NCBI GenBank assembly: GCA_016760335.1
Contig: CM028671.1
Location: 3,906,001 to 3,970,000, forward strand
DNA: 64,000 nucleotides
DNA from: Gastrodia elata
Lineage: Eukaryota; Streptophyta; Magnoliopsida; Asparagales; Orchidaceae
Reading direction: 5' to 3'
How positions within the stretch are numbered: the stretch's first letter is position 1; every line of letters starts with the position of its first letter. Positions 1 through 10,900 of this stretch are shown here, in pieces. Made by a program: the position numbers and the translations under genes. The notes beneath the pieces are model-generated. The model ran no database searches, was not told the DNA's origin, and worked only from the letters and a program-made list of their open reading frames with translations.

Positions 1-2943
1 TAATATAGCTCCCAATTGACTTATAGATATTGATCTCTAAGTCAATCATAAGTAATAGTATAAGTGAAGAAATTTTGGAAAATAGTAATTTGATTTAATT
101 TCTAAAATGGAAAAATAATTTATAAGTATATTTATACAAATGATACTTATCCTACACTAATCCTAACACAATCAAATCAAATAAGTTTATGATTTAAGTT
201 TAAGAAACTAGTAGGGAAGAGTAATACTAATGGATTACTAAACTAATTGAGGTGGAGGTTAATATATTACCTACTAACTTCATCTAATTAACTTACAATT
301 TAAATGTTTCCAACCAAATCAATCACTAGCCTAGCTAGGATCAATTGGTAGGAGATGTCTAAGTGTATGGGAGAGAATAGACTACTAACTATAAATTCTA
401 GTTTATTCTAAGTTGTAGGTTAGTAAAGTTTATAAAACAATTAGATCACTATAAGAAACTAATTGATACAAATCCTCAACTTACTAGAGAACTCAGGGTA
501 AGGACTAGAAGTTAAGGGATTGTTGCTAAGTTTCAACTTAATTGTAGGATACCAATTCTAATAAGCTTATAACATGACATAAAAGCATGCTAATAGAATA
601 CTACAACTATAGAATATGCCAGCTAAGACCATAATGACAATTCAATAGGCTAAGGTTCCTAAATACCACAAGATCTATACTAGGAATGAAAATTGAATCT
701 AGAAATGTGCTTAAGTAAATTAGCACTTAAATCATGAAAAGATACGTTTCAACATGCAATTGAAATGAAAAGGAAAATAGTTTAAATGTAACAATTTATT
801 GTCCTAGGGTTTAAAAGCCTAAAACATGCATTTTATAAAATTAGAAAATTGCAAAATTACACTAATTAAGGAGCTAAATACCTAAAATATTCAGTTATTG
901 TCCAAATAAATAATGTAAGTAAATATGGAATCCTTATAGTATAAAGAGAAGAATAACACTTCATAGGTCAAAATCGGATAACATTGAGTTTTTAAGGTTT
1001 TTGGGACTCCTAATTAGGATTAAAAAGTCATTAAGAAAATTAGGGTTCAAAATCTAAATCTGATTTTATATTATTATCTTACACATTTTTGTGATTGAAA
1101 TGGATTATTGGAATGTCAAGTTTGAGCAAGAATTGCTCAAGTTATGTCACTTACAAGTTTAGGTTAATTATACATTTAATTAATTAGCTTAAAATAGTGA
1201 TTAATGAAAATAATCATTGAAACAGAAATTTGATGTCGCATTATTATTCTATGCATTTTTCTGGTCGAAATGACATAATTTCATTATAATTGGAGTTATA
1301 TTTAAGAAGTTATGCAATAAATACAATTTACATTAATTGTATAAGGTTTCCACTTAATTAAATTGAGCATCTAAAGAATATTCCCTAAGGATTCCTATAA
1401 CGCATTTTAAAATAGCGACTGAATCTCCCGGTTCAGCACTGCAAACCGCACAGTGCTTGGACTGCACTGCGTCTTCTTCCTGACAGTTCCTTCGCACATG
1501 AATGGCCTAGGGCATCACCGAGCGTACCCATCGAGTCACCTCCGAGCGCGTTCAACCCCTCGCCCCAAAGCCCTTGTCGTGGCCAACGAACGACACACGA
1601 AGATCCTGATCAACATTAGTTCTATATTTAATGATTTCAATGTTTTAGAATCAAACATATGGATTCAAACGCACAGCATTGCAAAGTGAAATCGGGTTGA
1701 GCTTTATCGAGCTCAACCAAGCTTGATTCGCCTACTCATTTGAATAAAAAAAAGACATTCATATAAACCATGAATGATTGCATATTGAAAGTAGTAGAAA
1801 GTAAAGGTGCGATTGACGATACTCCATGTTGATTGAACAAACTCCGTAAGAGTTCGATCGAGCTCAACGGAGCTTGTCAAGCAAATTAGAGTTCAATATG
1901 TGATTCTATGTGAAATGTAATTGAGAAAAGTGAGTAGGAGGTGGTGTACCTGAACTAAACTACTGAGCGAAATAGGGCTTCGTCAGGATCAGAGCTTCAT
2001 CGACTACCTTCGCACCTTCAGCACCGCAACTTAGGATTAGGGTTCGAATGAACGGCTCAGACCTTCGATGGAGGCAGAGAGCAGAGATAGCAGACCTTCT
2101 ATTCTCTTAAATAGCTGAGACGAAGGAAACAAATGGAGACAAATGCCCAAGAGAATTAAGCATTGCCAAAGAATAGGAGAAGGCAGCCAGCTGGAGAGAT
2201 CGTGTGAAGCAAAAGGACACACGTAGTCCTTGGAATGGTGACGCTTGCAGTGAACGAGACGACGTACAGTCCCTTAATTTGGACCGTCAGATTAAATGCT
2301 CGATCCGACGGTTAGATCACACATTAAAACGAGACCGTTTGATCTGAAACAACAAGTTTGGATTAAGCGATTTTGCTGCATGCTGTTCGACTCCACTCGG
2401 TGGATCAGCGCCTTTCTAAATTAGCTGTTGGAATATTTTATTAATTATATATATTAAATAAATTTAAATGCATCATTTAATTAATAAATTATACCAAAAT
2501 AATTACTCAAAATTAAATAATCAAGCAGACTCCAAATAATCTAAAAATTTCACCATTTCCTAATTAAGGGTTAAGGAACTCACAAATGCAATTGAATTTT
2601 TGATCGGAGGTCAATTTAAATACCTTAATTTTATGAGTATTTAAATATTATTAAAATAATCGGGAAAAATTCAATGACTTCCAAACACTCCCAAAATACC
2701 ACCCCTATCTAATTTAGGGGTGATGAGTCTAATGACGTACTCTGATTTTGATTCTGTGGTTTAAATAAAATAAGAAAATCTCATAATTATCAAGAAAACT
2801 AGGAATATTGGGAAATCTCAAATGATCTCCAAATTGCATGAAACTTGAGGTGGATGCTCTTAACACTATTATAAGAGCATTATAAGAGAAACTGAGTTGA
2901 TTATGTTACTAAATTAATAATTAACAACATTAGGGTTATTACA
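1..2943 (-). mobile_element. 3' LTR of Ty3/gypsy copy A, cut by the window edge
   Basis: Read on the minus strand, the LTR begins at 2943 with TGTAATAACCC, directly after a purine-rich tract (revcomp of 2944-2958), as expected for a 3' LTR. The sequence down to position 1 parallels the LTR at about 15880-19242 block by block. For example, the stretches near 2590 and 18910 share a block reading TTTTTGATCGGAGGT, and those near 2690 and 19000 share CCAAAATACCACCCCT. About 1.4 kb of the LTR therefore lies left of the window. The GC-richer part around 1420-2400 is the middle of the LTR, not a gene, and small ORFs there are chance. Family placement rests on the adjoining pol end. Confidence 0.75.
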
Positions 2944-3133
2944 GACTCCCCTTCTTAAAAGAGGTGTCGCCATCGACACACAACAAATAAAAACACAAAA
3001 TTGAAAATGCACGAAGGAAGTCAAAAGAAACACGAAAGAAAATGAAAGAACTTAAACTACCTGATTAAGAAAAGAACTCTGAGAATTTCTTCCGCATATC
3101 CTCTTCTTTTTCCCACGAGTGGTCTTTCTAGCC
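2944..3133 (-). pseudogene. Polypurine tract and last codons of a gypsy pol (chromodomain-like tail)
   Basis: Minus-strand reading gives WKDHSWEKEEDMRKKFSEFF followed by a stop (roughly 3065-3128). This matches the tryptophan-containing, acid-rich end of the chromodomain that closes the integrase of many plant chromoviruses. About 120 bases of untranslated sequence and a purine-rich tract (AAGAAGGGGAG) then lead into the LTR at 2943. The rest of pol is missing because the segment is interrupted at about 3133, where Cassandra-like sequence begins. Ty3/gypsy chromovirus origin follows from family knowledge; the exact lineage is not resolved. Confidence 0.6.
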
Positions 3134-3615
3134 AAAACGGACAATACATCGGTGCTTAAGAGTTTGGGTTATTACAAATGGTATCGGAGCATGCTAAAGG
3201 GTGTCAGATAAGAGCAAAGTTCCATACAGAGCAAAGTGCCACTTCATGTGAGCAGCCTCTTGAACCCATGATGGTTAAGGTGCTACATGGATGTGGGTAC
3301 CTCTTGAGCCTGTAGGGGTCACCTCTAGTCCTATCTATCCAATGGATGGCTCTTGGATTTGTGTGTGGTTACTGACGAGGACGTTAGTCACTTAAGTTAG
3401 GGAGATTATAAAGACCCGCTTAAGTAGTAATAAGTGAAATTCTTAAATATTGAGGCTCCTTTTTAGATAACGGTGGAGTTCCTTATAAGAACTCCAAAGT
3501 TAAGCATGCTCAGCTGAGAGCACTCTCAGGATGGGTGACCTGCTGGGAAGTTATCTTCTAAGGGCAAAATCATGAAACCTTTCAGGCCAAAGTAGATAAT
3601 ACATTAGTGCTTAAA
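3134..3615 (+). mobile_element. Cassandra-type TRIM retrotransposon remnant
   Basis: A partial 5' LTR end (3134-3174) finishes with GGGTTATTACA. It is followed by a primer-binding site, TGGTATCGGAGC (3179-3190), complementary to the initiator tRNA-Met 3' end with one change. A non-coding internal part of about 225 bases and a short purine tract (AGTTAGGGAGA, ending near 3404) lead to a second LTR, about 3406-3613. The two LTR ends match: the stretches near 3132-3174 and 3570-3613 align over more than 40 bases with scattered changes. The second LTR carries 5S rRNA-like sequence, the hallmark of Cassandra elements. There is no coding capacity, as is normal for TRIMs. The 5' LTR lacks its 5S part, so this copy is truncated. 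Confidence 0.8.
3465..3560 (+). other. 5S rRNA-like sequence inside the Cassandra LTR
   Basis: The stretch around 3487-3556 reads like the middle and 3' half of plant 5S rRNA. It contains AGAACTCC.AAGTTAAGC.TGCT followed, about 15 bases on, by the C-box GGATGGGTGACC and then CTGGGAAGT. These include the A-box and C-box elements of the internal RNA polymerase III promoter. The first 30 or so bases of 5S rRNA are poorly conserved and several stem positions are changed, so this is not a functional 5S gene. Cassandra elements are known to carry such sequences in their LTRs. Confidence 0.8.
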
Positions 3616-5159
3616 ATTTTAGGCAGTTACAGTAATAATATAATTATAACTACAAATTATCTTATCACATGATTAAGTCCTTAATCAAATCATTATTTTC
3701 AAATGTCATCTAACTGTATATTATTATTGTATCATTTGATGAAGATATTTGATAAATGTTCAAGTCAGTTGAGGAGTTTGATTAGCTCCAATTATAGGAT
3801 ATATAATTAAAATAGATAATAATGGATATTATATAGTTTATAATTAGCTTTGAACATCCTTGAATGCTGCAATATATTGAGACTAAATACTTAAATACAT
3901 TCATAAGAACAGAGCGCATAAAATAAACTTATAGCATTTACTTGAGGTTTCATATGGTGGACTATGCTAGGAAAAGAAATGGTGTAATAAGGAGATCTCA
4001 TATATCCTAGAGGGGGAATGTGTGTGTTATAGGAAATCCCCTTTACTTAGTTAAGCAAATGTGCTTAATTCCTCACTTATTTTTGTACCCATAAAACAAG
4101 AATACAAGATAAATAACTTAAATATTACAGTCCTTTATGATTATTCTTACTTTTCCCATATTCTTTGTGATTGTTAATGTTATGTCATAGTATTTTGATT
4201 ATGTCTACTCAGTCCTTCATGACTGTCTTTACTTTACACTCAGTTCTTCATGGCTGCTATCACTGTGCACTTAGTCCTTGAGACTGAGACTTTATCTTAC
4301 TTACATTTATTACAGGTTCACTTGTATTTATAGCTCATTTTCTTACTTACTTGCAGTGTTTATCATTATCACTTATATTTAAGCTTACACTACTTTTCAT
4401 TTATATTTCTTAGCATATGTTCATTTGTACATATTTTTTTACTGCTTTTATAGTACACTTGTTAGTATAGCTATACCTTTTTTTCCTTACTTATATAGAT
4501 GACGCAGGTTGTACTAGCTTTTCCTTTTTTACTACTTTATAACCTTTTTTATTATCACTTACAGTCATTTAATTTGTTGTACTTTACTTTACTTTACTCA
4601 TATTACTTTTATTTTTACTGTATTGAGCTCCTATTAAATAACAATTATAAAGGCCTAAATGTGATATCCACTTAACTTATACAAAAATAGATTAGTTGCC
4701 TTAAAATGTACTTTGACTTTTTAAATCTAATCACTTATTTTTCTTTTATCGGTTGTGTCCTACCATATTAAATACCAAATATGGTAGATTATGAGCTTAT
4801 AGTCAATCTTGTACTTAAGGTATTTCAGACTAGCAATTGCAACTTTGAAAACATTATTTTCCATTATTTTTACTTTATGCATCTCGTGAGAACGAGTGTC
4901 ATTACATCTAAAAATTTTTATAAATTTAATAAACTCTGAATGTTTTACCTTATTATTCTTTGCTGTGTTTCTACTTTCTTTTTTGAATGGATGGAATGTT
5001 TTATATTTACTTAATGTTTATGCATCTAGTTCTATCTTTAGAGACCCTTGGCTCCCTGTAGTGCTTAATAATGGGTTAAGACTCATTAACCCAATATTAA
5101 GTACTATAGTAATAACTAATGTTAGATTTGATTCTTGATCAAATATTGGGGTCGTTATA
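3616..5159 (+). mobile_element. 3' part of the 5' LTR of Ty3/gypsy copy B
   Basis: This stretch ends with GGGGTCGTTATAG directly before a tRNA-Met primer-binding site, so it is the downstream end of a 5' LTR on the plus strand. It matches the reverse complement of 14433 to about 15880 (end of the copy C LTR). Shared blocks include the one reading ATATAGTTTAT near 3830 and the GAGAC..TTGGCT block near 5041. Only about 1.5 kb of the expected 4.4-4.8 kb LTR is present; the upstream part is lost at the junction with the Cassandra remnant. No gene was recognised, and the ORFs at about 4896-5212 overlap in opposite directions without known domains. Confidence 0.7.
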
Positions 5160-5161
5160 GT

Positions 5162-5173
5162 TGGTATCAGAGC
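5162..5173 (+). other. Primer-binding site (initiator tRNA-Met) of gypsy copy B
   Basis: The sequence TGGTATCAGAGC is an exact match to the plant LTR-retrotransposon site complementary to the 3' end of initiator tRNA-Met. It lies two or three bases after the LTR end, which fixes both orientation and LTR boundary. Confidence 0.9.
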
Positions 5174-5379
5174 AAGTCTAAAAAAAAAAAAGGAAATTAG
5201 ATATGTAAGCAAAATATCATTCCCATCATACAGACAAACACATAAAGGTAAAGTATGTGCATCTATAACTCAGGATAGCAAACTCACTTTAGTGAATCAG
5301 TTAATAACTTAAGTGGCAATGAAAAGTGTTTTGCAGATATATCAATCATTTTAGATCATTTTATGCAACTTTTGCAAAT

Positions 5380-6530
5380 TCTTTCTAGTAAGATGGATCC
5401 TAAACCAAACACTCCCATCATTCCTATTGAGGAGGCAATGGACCCAAACTCTTCTTCACTTTCTGATATGAAATTAAGACTTTAATGGAGATGATGAAGA
5501 GCTTGGTGGAATTGCAGAATCGAGTAGCTCTGAGAGAAATTGATTTACCTAGTTCCCAAATCATCTATGTTAATCCTCAAGCTGCATCAAGTTCAGGTGT
5601 GGATGGATTTCTCCATGATTTTCTCCAACTCAATCCTCCAACTTTCAACGAATTTGCTTCACCCATTGGAGTGACCAATTGATTAAAGATGATTGAGAAG
5701 GACCTTTCAAGCATCAAGTGCCCTAGTAGCGTAGTTATCCCATTTTGCAAAAATAAAGGTTGAAGAAATTTCTTGGGATGAATTCGAATTAGTTTTCAGA
5801 GAAGACTTTATTCCTCCCTTTGCTTGGTCATTAATAGAAGATGGGTTGATTCAATTGACTCAAGGTGATGAGACAGTCCTAACTTATGATATGGAATTCA
5901 GGAAGTTGTCTCAATTTACTTCTGATTTGGTATGAACTATAGGAGAAAGGTGCAGTTTTTTCTTTAAAGAACTTGAAGATTCTATTAAGGAGCATCTTGT
6001 ACCCTATCACCATGTCAGTTTCTCAAAACTATTGGAAGGTGTAAGATTGGAAGAATACCACTAAATGTAGAAAAGGTTGAGGAAGAGACCTTTTTTTTTA
6101 AGGATTCTAAAAAAGTTCAGGAGTTTGGAACTCAATAACCTCAAGCTTACCAAATGACTCAGCCACCACATCAACAAGAAAAACAAGCACACAAGTGATC
6201 AAAACCCCATCCTTATGTTAAGTGTTGTCGTCAAGTTAATAGGTGCTATACCTGCGGAATGTTTATTCATAGGTATTGGGATTGTCAAGCTCGTTGAACT
6301 GTGGACAAGATGAAGACCAATCATTATCCATCAGCTCAAAATCCAGTTCCTGCACGATCTCAAGCTCCATCATTTGCAATTGTGCCTCTCCTAGTGGTAG
6401 AATTAATTCCTACTCTAAGGAGTATTCAGAAAAGAAAAGGCAGACAATGTACTTGCTACTCTGTTAAGGGTGCAAGCTCTCACTCCCGTCATCACCAATG
6501 AAGGTTTTGAGATTGCATTAGGTATTTTTG
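5380..6530 (+). pseudogene. Decayed Ty3/gypsy gag with zinc knuckle (copy B)
   Basis: The open stretch at 5485-5682 ends in FLQLNPPTFNEFASP, the start of the retrotransposon gag capsid domain, and continues past a stop as a DWLKMIEKDLSSIKCP-like segment. A perfect CX2CX4HX4C zinc knuckle (CYTCGMFIHRYWDC) lies at 6244-6285, but in a different frame. Beyond it, to about 6530, the sequence resembles the start of the protease region. Several stop codons and frameshifts (e.g. at 5680, 6063 and 6185) show that it cannot make a working Gag. It is in the correct order after the LTR end and primer-binding site. Confidence 0.75.
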
Positions 6531-7399
6531 CAATTTTAAATCTCTTAAGTTTCCATTTATTCATATCTTAGCTTTTTGAAATCTCTTATTCCTTTATTTT
6601 GGAGCATTAGGAATTAAGTTAGTTTTTTAATTATGGCTCATATAGAAACCTTGTTTATTTTCTGCTTAGGTAGAATCATAAGAAGATTTCCATAGCATTT
6701 AGTTAGATTTTGTTAGAAATTAAGATAGCTAGCTCATTTTCTGTTTAAGATAATAGTTAGGGCTTTAGTCCTTAAGTGATTAGGAATCCTAACTTTAATG
6801 TGTTTAGAGTCCTTAGTCAAGATATTTCAACACCATATTTGGAGTTTGATTTCTTGACTCATAATCTTGATAGATTATATTAAGGTTGGGTTGTAGTGTA
6901 AAACAGGACAACTGATTTAAACCATTTAACTTCATTATGCGGCACTGATTGATTCAAGTTAGAACTTAATGAGTTCTAATGTTTTGACTTTTATATGACC
7001 GAGCATCTGAGTTTACACTAGATAGTAGGATCTTATGAATCCTGGCCTTGTGTATTCTTAGTGTAGTCAGAACAATTAAATTAGAATGTAGTATCACAAA
7101 TAATAGAAAAGTGAACGATGAATATAGATTCTGTAAATTTGGTTGCAGATAAGGTTGGGTTGTAGTGTAAAACAGGACAATTGATTTACATTTCTATGGT
7201 TCTTATGTTAGGTTTACTAAAGGGTAAATCTAGAGCTGTTGTGATTAGATGATTGTCTACAGACTCACCAAATCATTTCGATTATTTTCAATTCGTCAAT
7301 CTAACTCCTTAGAAAGGTTAGCCAAGCTCCATTTCTAAGAGATCATTCATCAGCTCAAGACAATAAATTGAAATCTTTCAGACAGAGACGATAGACTTT
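6531..7399 (+). other. Interior of gypsy copy B with no recognisable pol domain
   Basis: Protease, reverse transcriptase and RNase H should lie here, but the 870 bases are AT-rich and I recognise none of them. A phrase of about 38 bases (GGTTGGGTTGTAGTGTAAAACAGG...) occurs at about 6884-6921 and again at about 7152-7189. This suggests an internal duplication or rearrangement. Most of pol was probably deleted. Confidence 0.45.
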
Positions 7400-7780
7400 C
7401 ATCTAGTATTTGGTTAGGCATTCGGCAAGACCTAGGGACCACCTTAACTATGAGTATTGTTTTCCACCCCCAGACCGATGGTTAACTAAACGGGTAAATC
7501 AAATTCTGGAATATCTATTGCATCTTTGTGTTTTAGATTTTGATGGCTCTTGGGTAAATCACCTCGCCTTTGTTGAGTTCGCCTACAATCATAGTTATCG
7601 GTCGAACATCAGTATGGCTCCTTACGAAGTTCTTCATGGTAGGAGTTGCGCTACTCCTATAGCTTGGACAAAGGTGGGTGACACTCAGCTATTTGGATTA
7701 TGTGTTGGTCGGATTGACTGTTAGAAAAGTCCTTCTGATCAAGCGTAGTTTGTTGGCAGTGCAGGATAGTCAAGGGAATT
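7400..7780 (+). pseudogene. Ty3/gypsy integrase core fragment (copy B)
   Basis: The open frame at 7410-7724 (104 codons) covers the end of the rve integrase core, with the motifs RVNQILE, VEFAYNHSY and MAPYEVLHGR in order. In active plant gypsy integrases the region before RVNQ carries the third catalytic acid (the Glu of DDE) within a TDGQTE-like motif. Here it reads PDRWLTK, so the glutamate is replaced by lysine (residue 27 of this ORF) and the fragment must be inactive. The rest of the integrase is missing or frameshifted, and the sequence passes into a duplicated non-coding stretch at 7784. Confidence 0.85.
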
Positions 7781-7783
7781 ATC

Positions 7784-8065
7784 GCGCTCGCCATTGAGCC
7801 TTAGAGTTTTAAATCAGGTAGCTTAATCAACGTGATTTTTGAGATTAGAGAATATTATCTCTGGTCTGATTTTTGTAGTTATTTAAATTATTAGGGCGTT
7901 GAGAACGACATCTCTTTTATCGCGGCGCTCGCCATTGAGCCTTAGAGTTTTAAATCAGGTAGCTTAATCAACGTGATTTTTGAGATTAGAGAATATTATC
8001 TCTGGTCTGATTTTTGTAGTTATTTAAATTATTAGGGCGTTGACAACAACATCTCTTTTAAGAGG
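7784..8065 (+). repeat. 141-bp tandem duplication at the 3' end of gypsy copy B
   Basis: Two nearly identical copies lie head to tail: 7784-7924 and 7925-8065. Both start GCGCTCGCCATTGAGCC and end near ATCTCTTTTA, with only a few differences (GAGAACGAC against GACAACAAC). The unit spans the end of pol and the approach to the polypurine tract. High identity suggests a recent event compared with the decay around it. Confidence 0.9.
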
Positions 8066-8072
8066 TGAAAGC

Positions 8073-10900
8073 TGTGATAACCCAAGTGCTGTTACTTGAT
8101 TTTAAACATCCAAATTATGTTAAAGCCATCGCCTATAAAACCCTAATAGCATTAGGAGCATGCACTTGATATTTGGTGTGATTTGGAGATCGTTTATTTT
8201 TGTCATGCATTTCGAAGCAACTTGATTATCCTAAAAATTACTTATTTTATTTTGACCTCCAAATCAAAATAAAAGTTCTCCATTGAACTAGTCACCCCCA
8301 AATTAGCTAAGTGTGATATTCAAAAAAAATTTGAAAGCCGTCAAATTAAGCTAATTAAATTGATCTCTGATCTAAAATCCAACTTCATTTTTGACTTTCT
8401 CACTTCTGATTTAGGTATGGGTGAATTTTTGAGATTTTTTGGAGCTCGTTTAATTATTTAATTTTGATTAATTGAAATCTTATATTTATTAAGAAATTAT
8501 ATAATTAATTAATTATTAAAAAGAACCCAATGGATTTAACCATCAGCCATGCAAATCTCGTGCGCAGATCCACACACAGGACAACCTTCCGGGGCAATTT
8601 GAGCCAATTTAATGACTGGTTCATTTTCCCTATGCGTCCCAGTCGCGCACGATCGTGCGCGGTAGTGCCACAGGCGCCATACCCTACGATCTGTTTCTGC
8701 AGCCTTTAGGCTCTTCCAACAGTCTAAGACTCCCATTTCTTCCTTCCACTCATCTGTTTGTTGCTGTTGAGGACTTGGCAAGCTCCTGCTATGATAATTC
8801 AAGCTCAAATACTTAACCCTAATTCACCGAGTTGAATGAAGAACAGCACAGTTCATTTCCCTATTTAAGTTCTGCAATTTTCTATATTCCACTTTTGAAA
8901 TCCCATTTTAAGCATGTTGGACCGATCGATCAAGACTGATCGAGCTGGATCGAACTCGATTGACCTCACTTCGATCCATCGTCTACAGGTACGTCTCGCC
9001 CGTCCGATACCTAGCACTCATGGTTGGACATCATCGGTGGTAGGAGTGGCCTCCGGTGGCATTCTTGGTTTCAATTGAAAGGTCTCTCTGAGACCTTTCG
9101 ATCGGCATGTGGGCCGGCTTCCTCAAATCGCCGGAGCTCGGGCATTTTTGCTGCCCCAGCTCCCGGCCAGCTATTCACGTCGCGTCGACCTCGACTCATG
9201 TCAACCCGACCAGAGTCGTCTAATCTGCGAGCCCGACCCTCCCGTGCACGTGTGGTCATTGCATGCGGCAGTAAATGGAAAATTTTTCGATTAATTTAAT
9301 TATAAATTAATAAATGCAGTTATTATAGGCCTCAACTTTAATTTTACAACTCCAAATAATACAAAATTATATACCATTTTAATCAGAAAAATACGAAGAG
9401 TAATATTATGACATTAGATTTTGAATTTGATGATTATTTTCATTAATCACTATTTTGGTTAATTAATTAATTAAATAATTAACCTAAACTTGCAAGTGGC
9501 TTAACTTGAACAATTTCCTTCCAAATTTGACGATCCAATAGTCCATATCAGTCAGTCAAAAAAATGTGTAGGACAATAATACGAGGTCAAATTTTTAATT
9601 TGATAACTAATTTTACTAATGACTTTTAAGTTCTATTAAGAGTCATTAAAACCATGATTGACCATTTGATGTCTGATTTAACCTTACTTGTGTCATTTTA
9701 CTCGTTGTGCTATACTGAAGCTATAGTCATTATATTTACATTATTTGGATATCAAATGGAAAATGTGAATTTTTGACCCTTGAATAAAATAATATTAAAT
9801 TCTCAAATTTGAAATTTTATATGTTTAGGTCTCCTAAAGGCTAGGATACCATAAAAAACATGCCTTAAGTCATATTACAACATTAGATGGCTTTTTGAGT
9901 AGGAAACTACCTAAAATAACATACTCCTAGATTAGTGCTAGCAAGCTAAGCTAAAGCCTCAACATAATTTTGGATTGATCATCTTAGATCATAATGCTTA
10001 ATTTAGCACTTTAGAGCTATAGTAGTCCTAAACTCTATGGTGGTCGAACTATTTAGCTACTTATGTTGGCAAGAGCCATTAGCGAACCTCCTAAATGGCT
10101 AGATTGAGCTTAACCTAGTGATTTGACTTCCTTAAGTACTAAGTGGTTGAGCTAAGGCTAGTTGTTGCCTTAAGTATTAAAAGGCTTAGAATTCCATAAG
10201 TATTTAGCAATGGGATTAAACTTAGGATCTTGGCGAGTGAAATACAAAGTTTGGAACCTTAGGATTAAGAGAAGAACCATAATGTTAGATTAGTAACTTT
10301 ATGTGAGGTAAAGTTAGATAATATTATCTTAAGTATTATTAAACCTCAAATCTTACTATATTTGACCTATAGTCTTACTAAAACCCCGAAGTCCAAGATT
10401 AGGGTATCTAGTGGCATGTTTAAGGGTAAGATAACTTGAGTGAGTAAATAGAGCAATATTCATAAACATAGAACCTTATTATGCTAGCAAGGTATGTTCC
10501 ATAGAGGATATTATTAACTTTAGTTGAGCGAGGTATTAAGCTTAGTAGTTATAGAGCCTTATAGCTAAACCTTTAAGTAGTTCAAGTTATAGGAATCTAG
10601 TTGTTTAAGTAGTGTAATAGTGAAACCAATAATTTTTGAGCTAGAGTGCTCCTATAGAGTAAAAGAGTGGGTAAATAATTAGATGATTGTACTGTCAGAA
10701 TTAGGGTAAGACAATTTTTTACTTAATGAAACAAAGCTCCATGATGTTGGCTAATTCCAAATGCTAGTTAATCCTAAGAACCATATGAATGTTCGAGTTC
10801 AATTTAGGCCATATTGAGCATAATGCATGCAATTTTCTAAAGTTCACTAGTACAACTATACAAAAACTCAATTTATTTTAAGCTTACTTAGTTAAAAAAA
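8073..10900 (+). mobile_element. 3' LTR of gypsy copy B (right end uncertain)
   Basis: The LTR starts with TGTGATAACCC at 8073, directly after a purine-rich tract (AAGAGGTGAAAGC). Its first kilobase has the layout of LTRs A and C, and also closely matches 35272-35800 (shared phrases include ACTTCATTTTT and the GTGAATTTTTGAGATTTTTTGGA type). A GC-richer middle part at 8560-9260 holds small overlapping ORFs on both strands that I take as chance. At 9077-9099 there is a hairpin, GAAAGGTCT-CTCTG-AGACCTTTC. The LTR terminus was not found, so 10900 is only where resemblance fades. Confidence 0.6.

Noticed and set aside
3465..3560. A functional 5S rRNA gene
   Set aside because: The 5' third is too divergent and the sequence lies inside a short LTR with a matching partner end, so it is a Cassandra passenger.
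8536..9299. Small genes in the GC-rich part of the B LTR
   Set aside because: The frames overlap on both strands, lack domains, and lie at the position of the GC-rich centre seen in other LTRs of the family.
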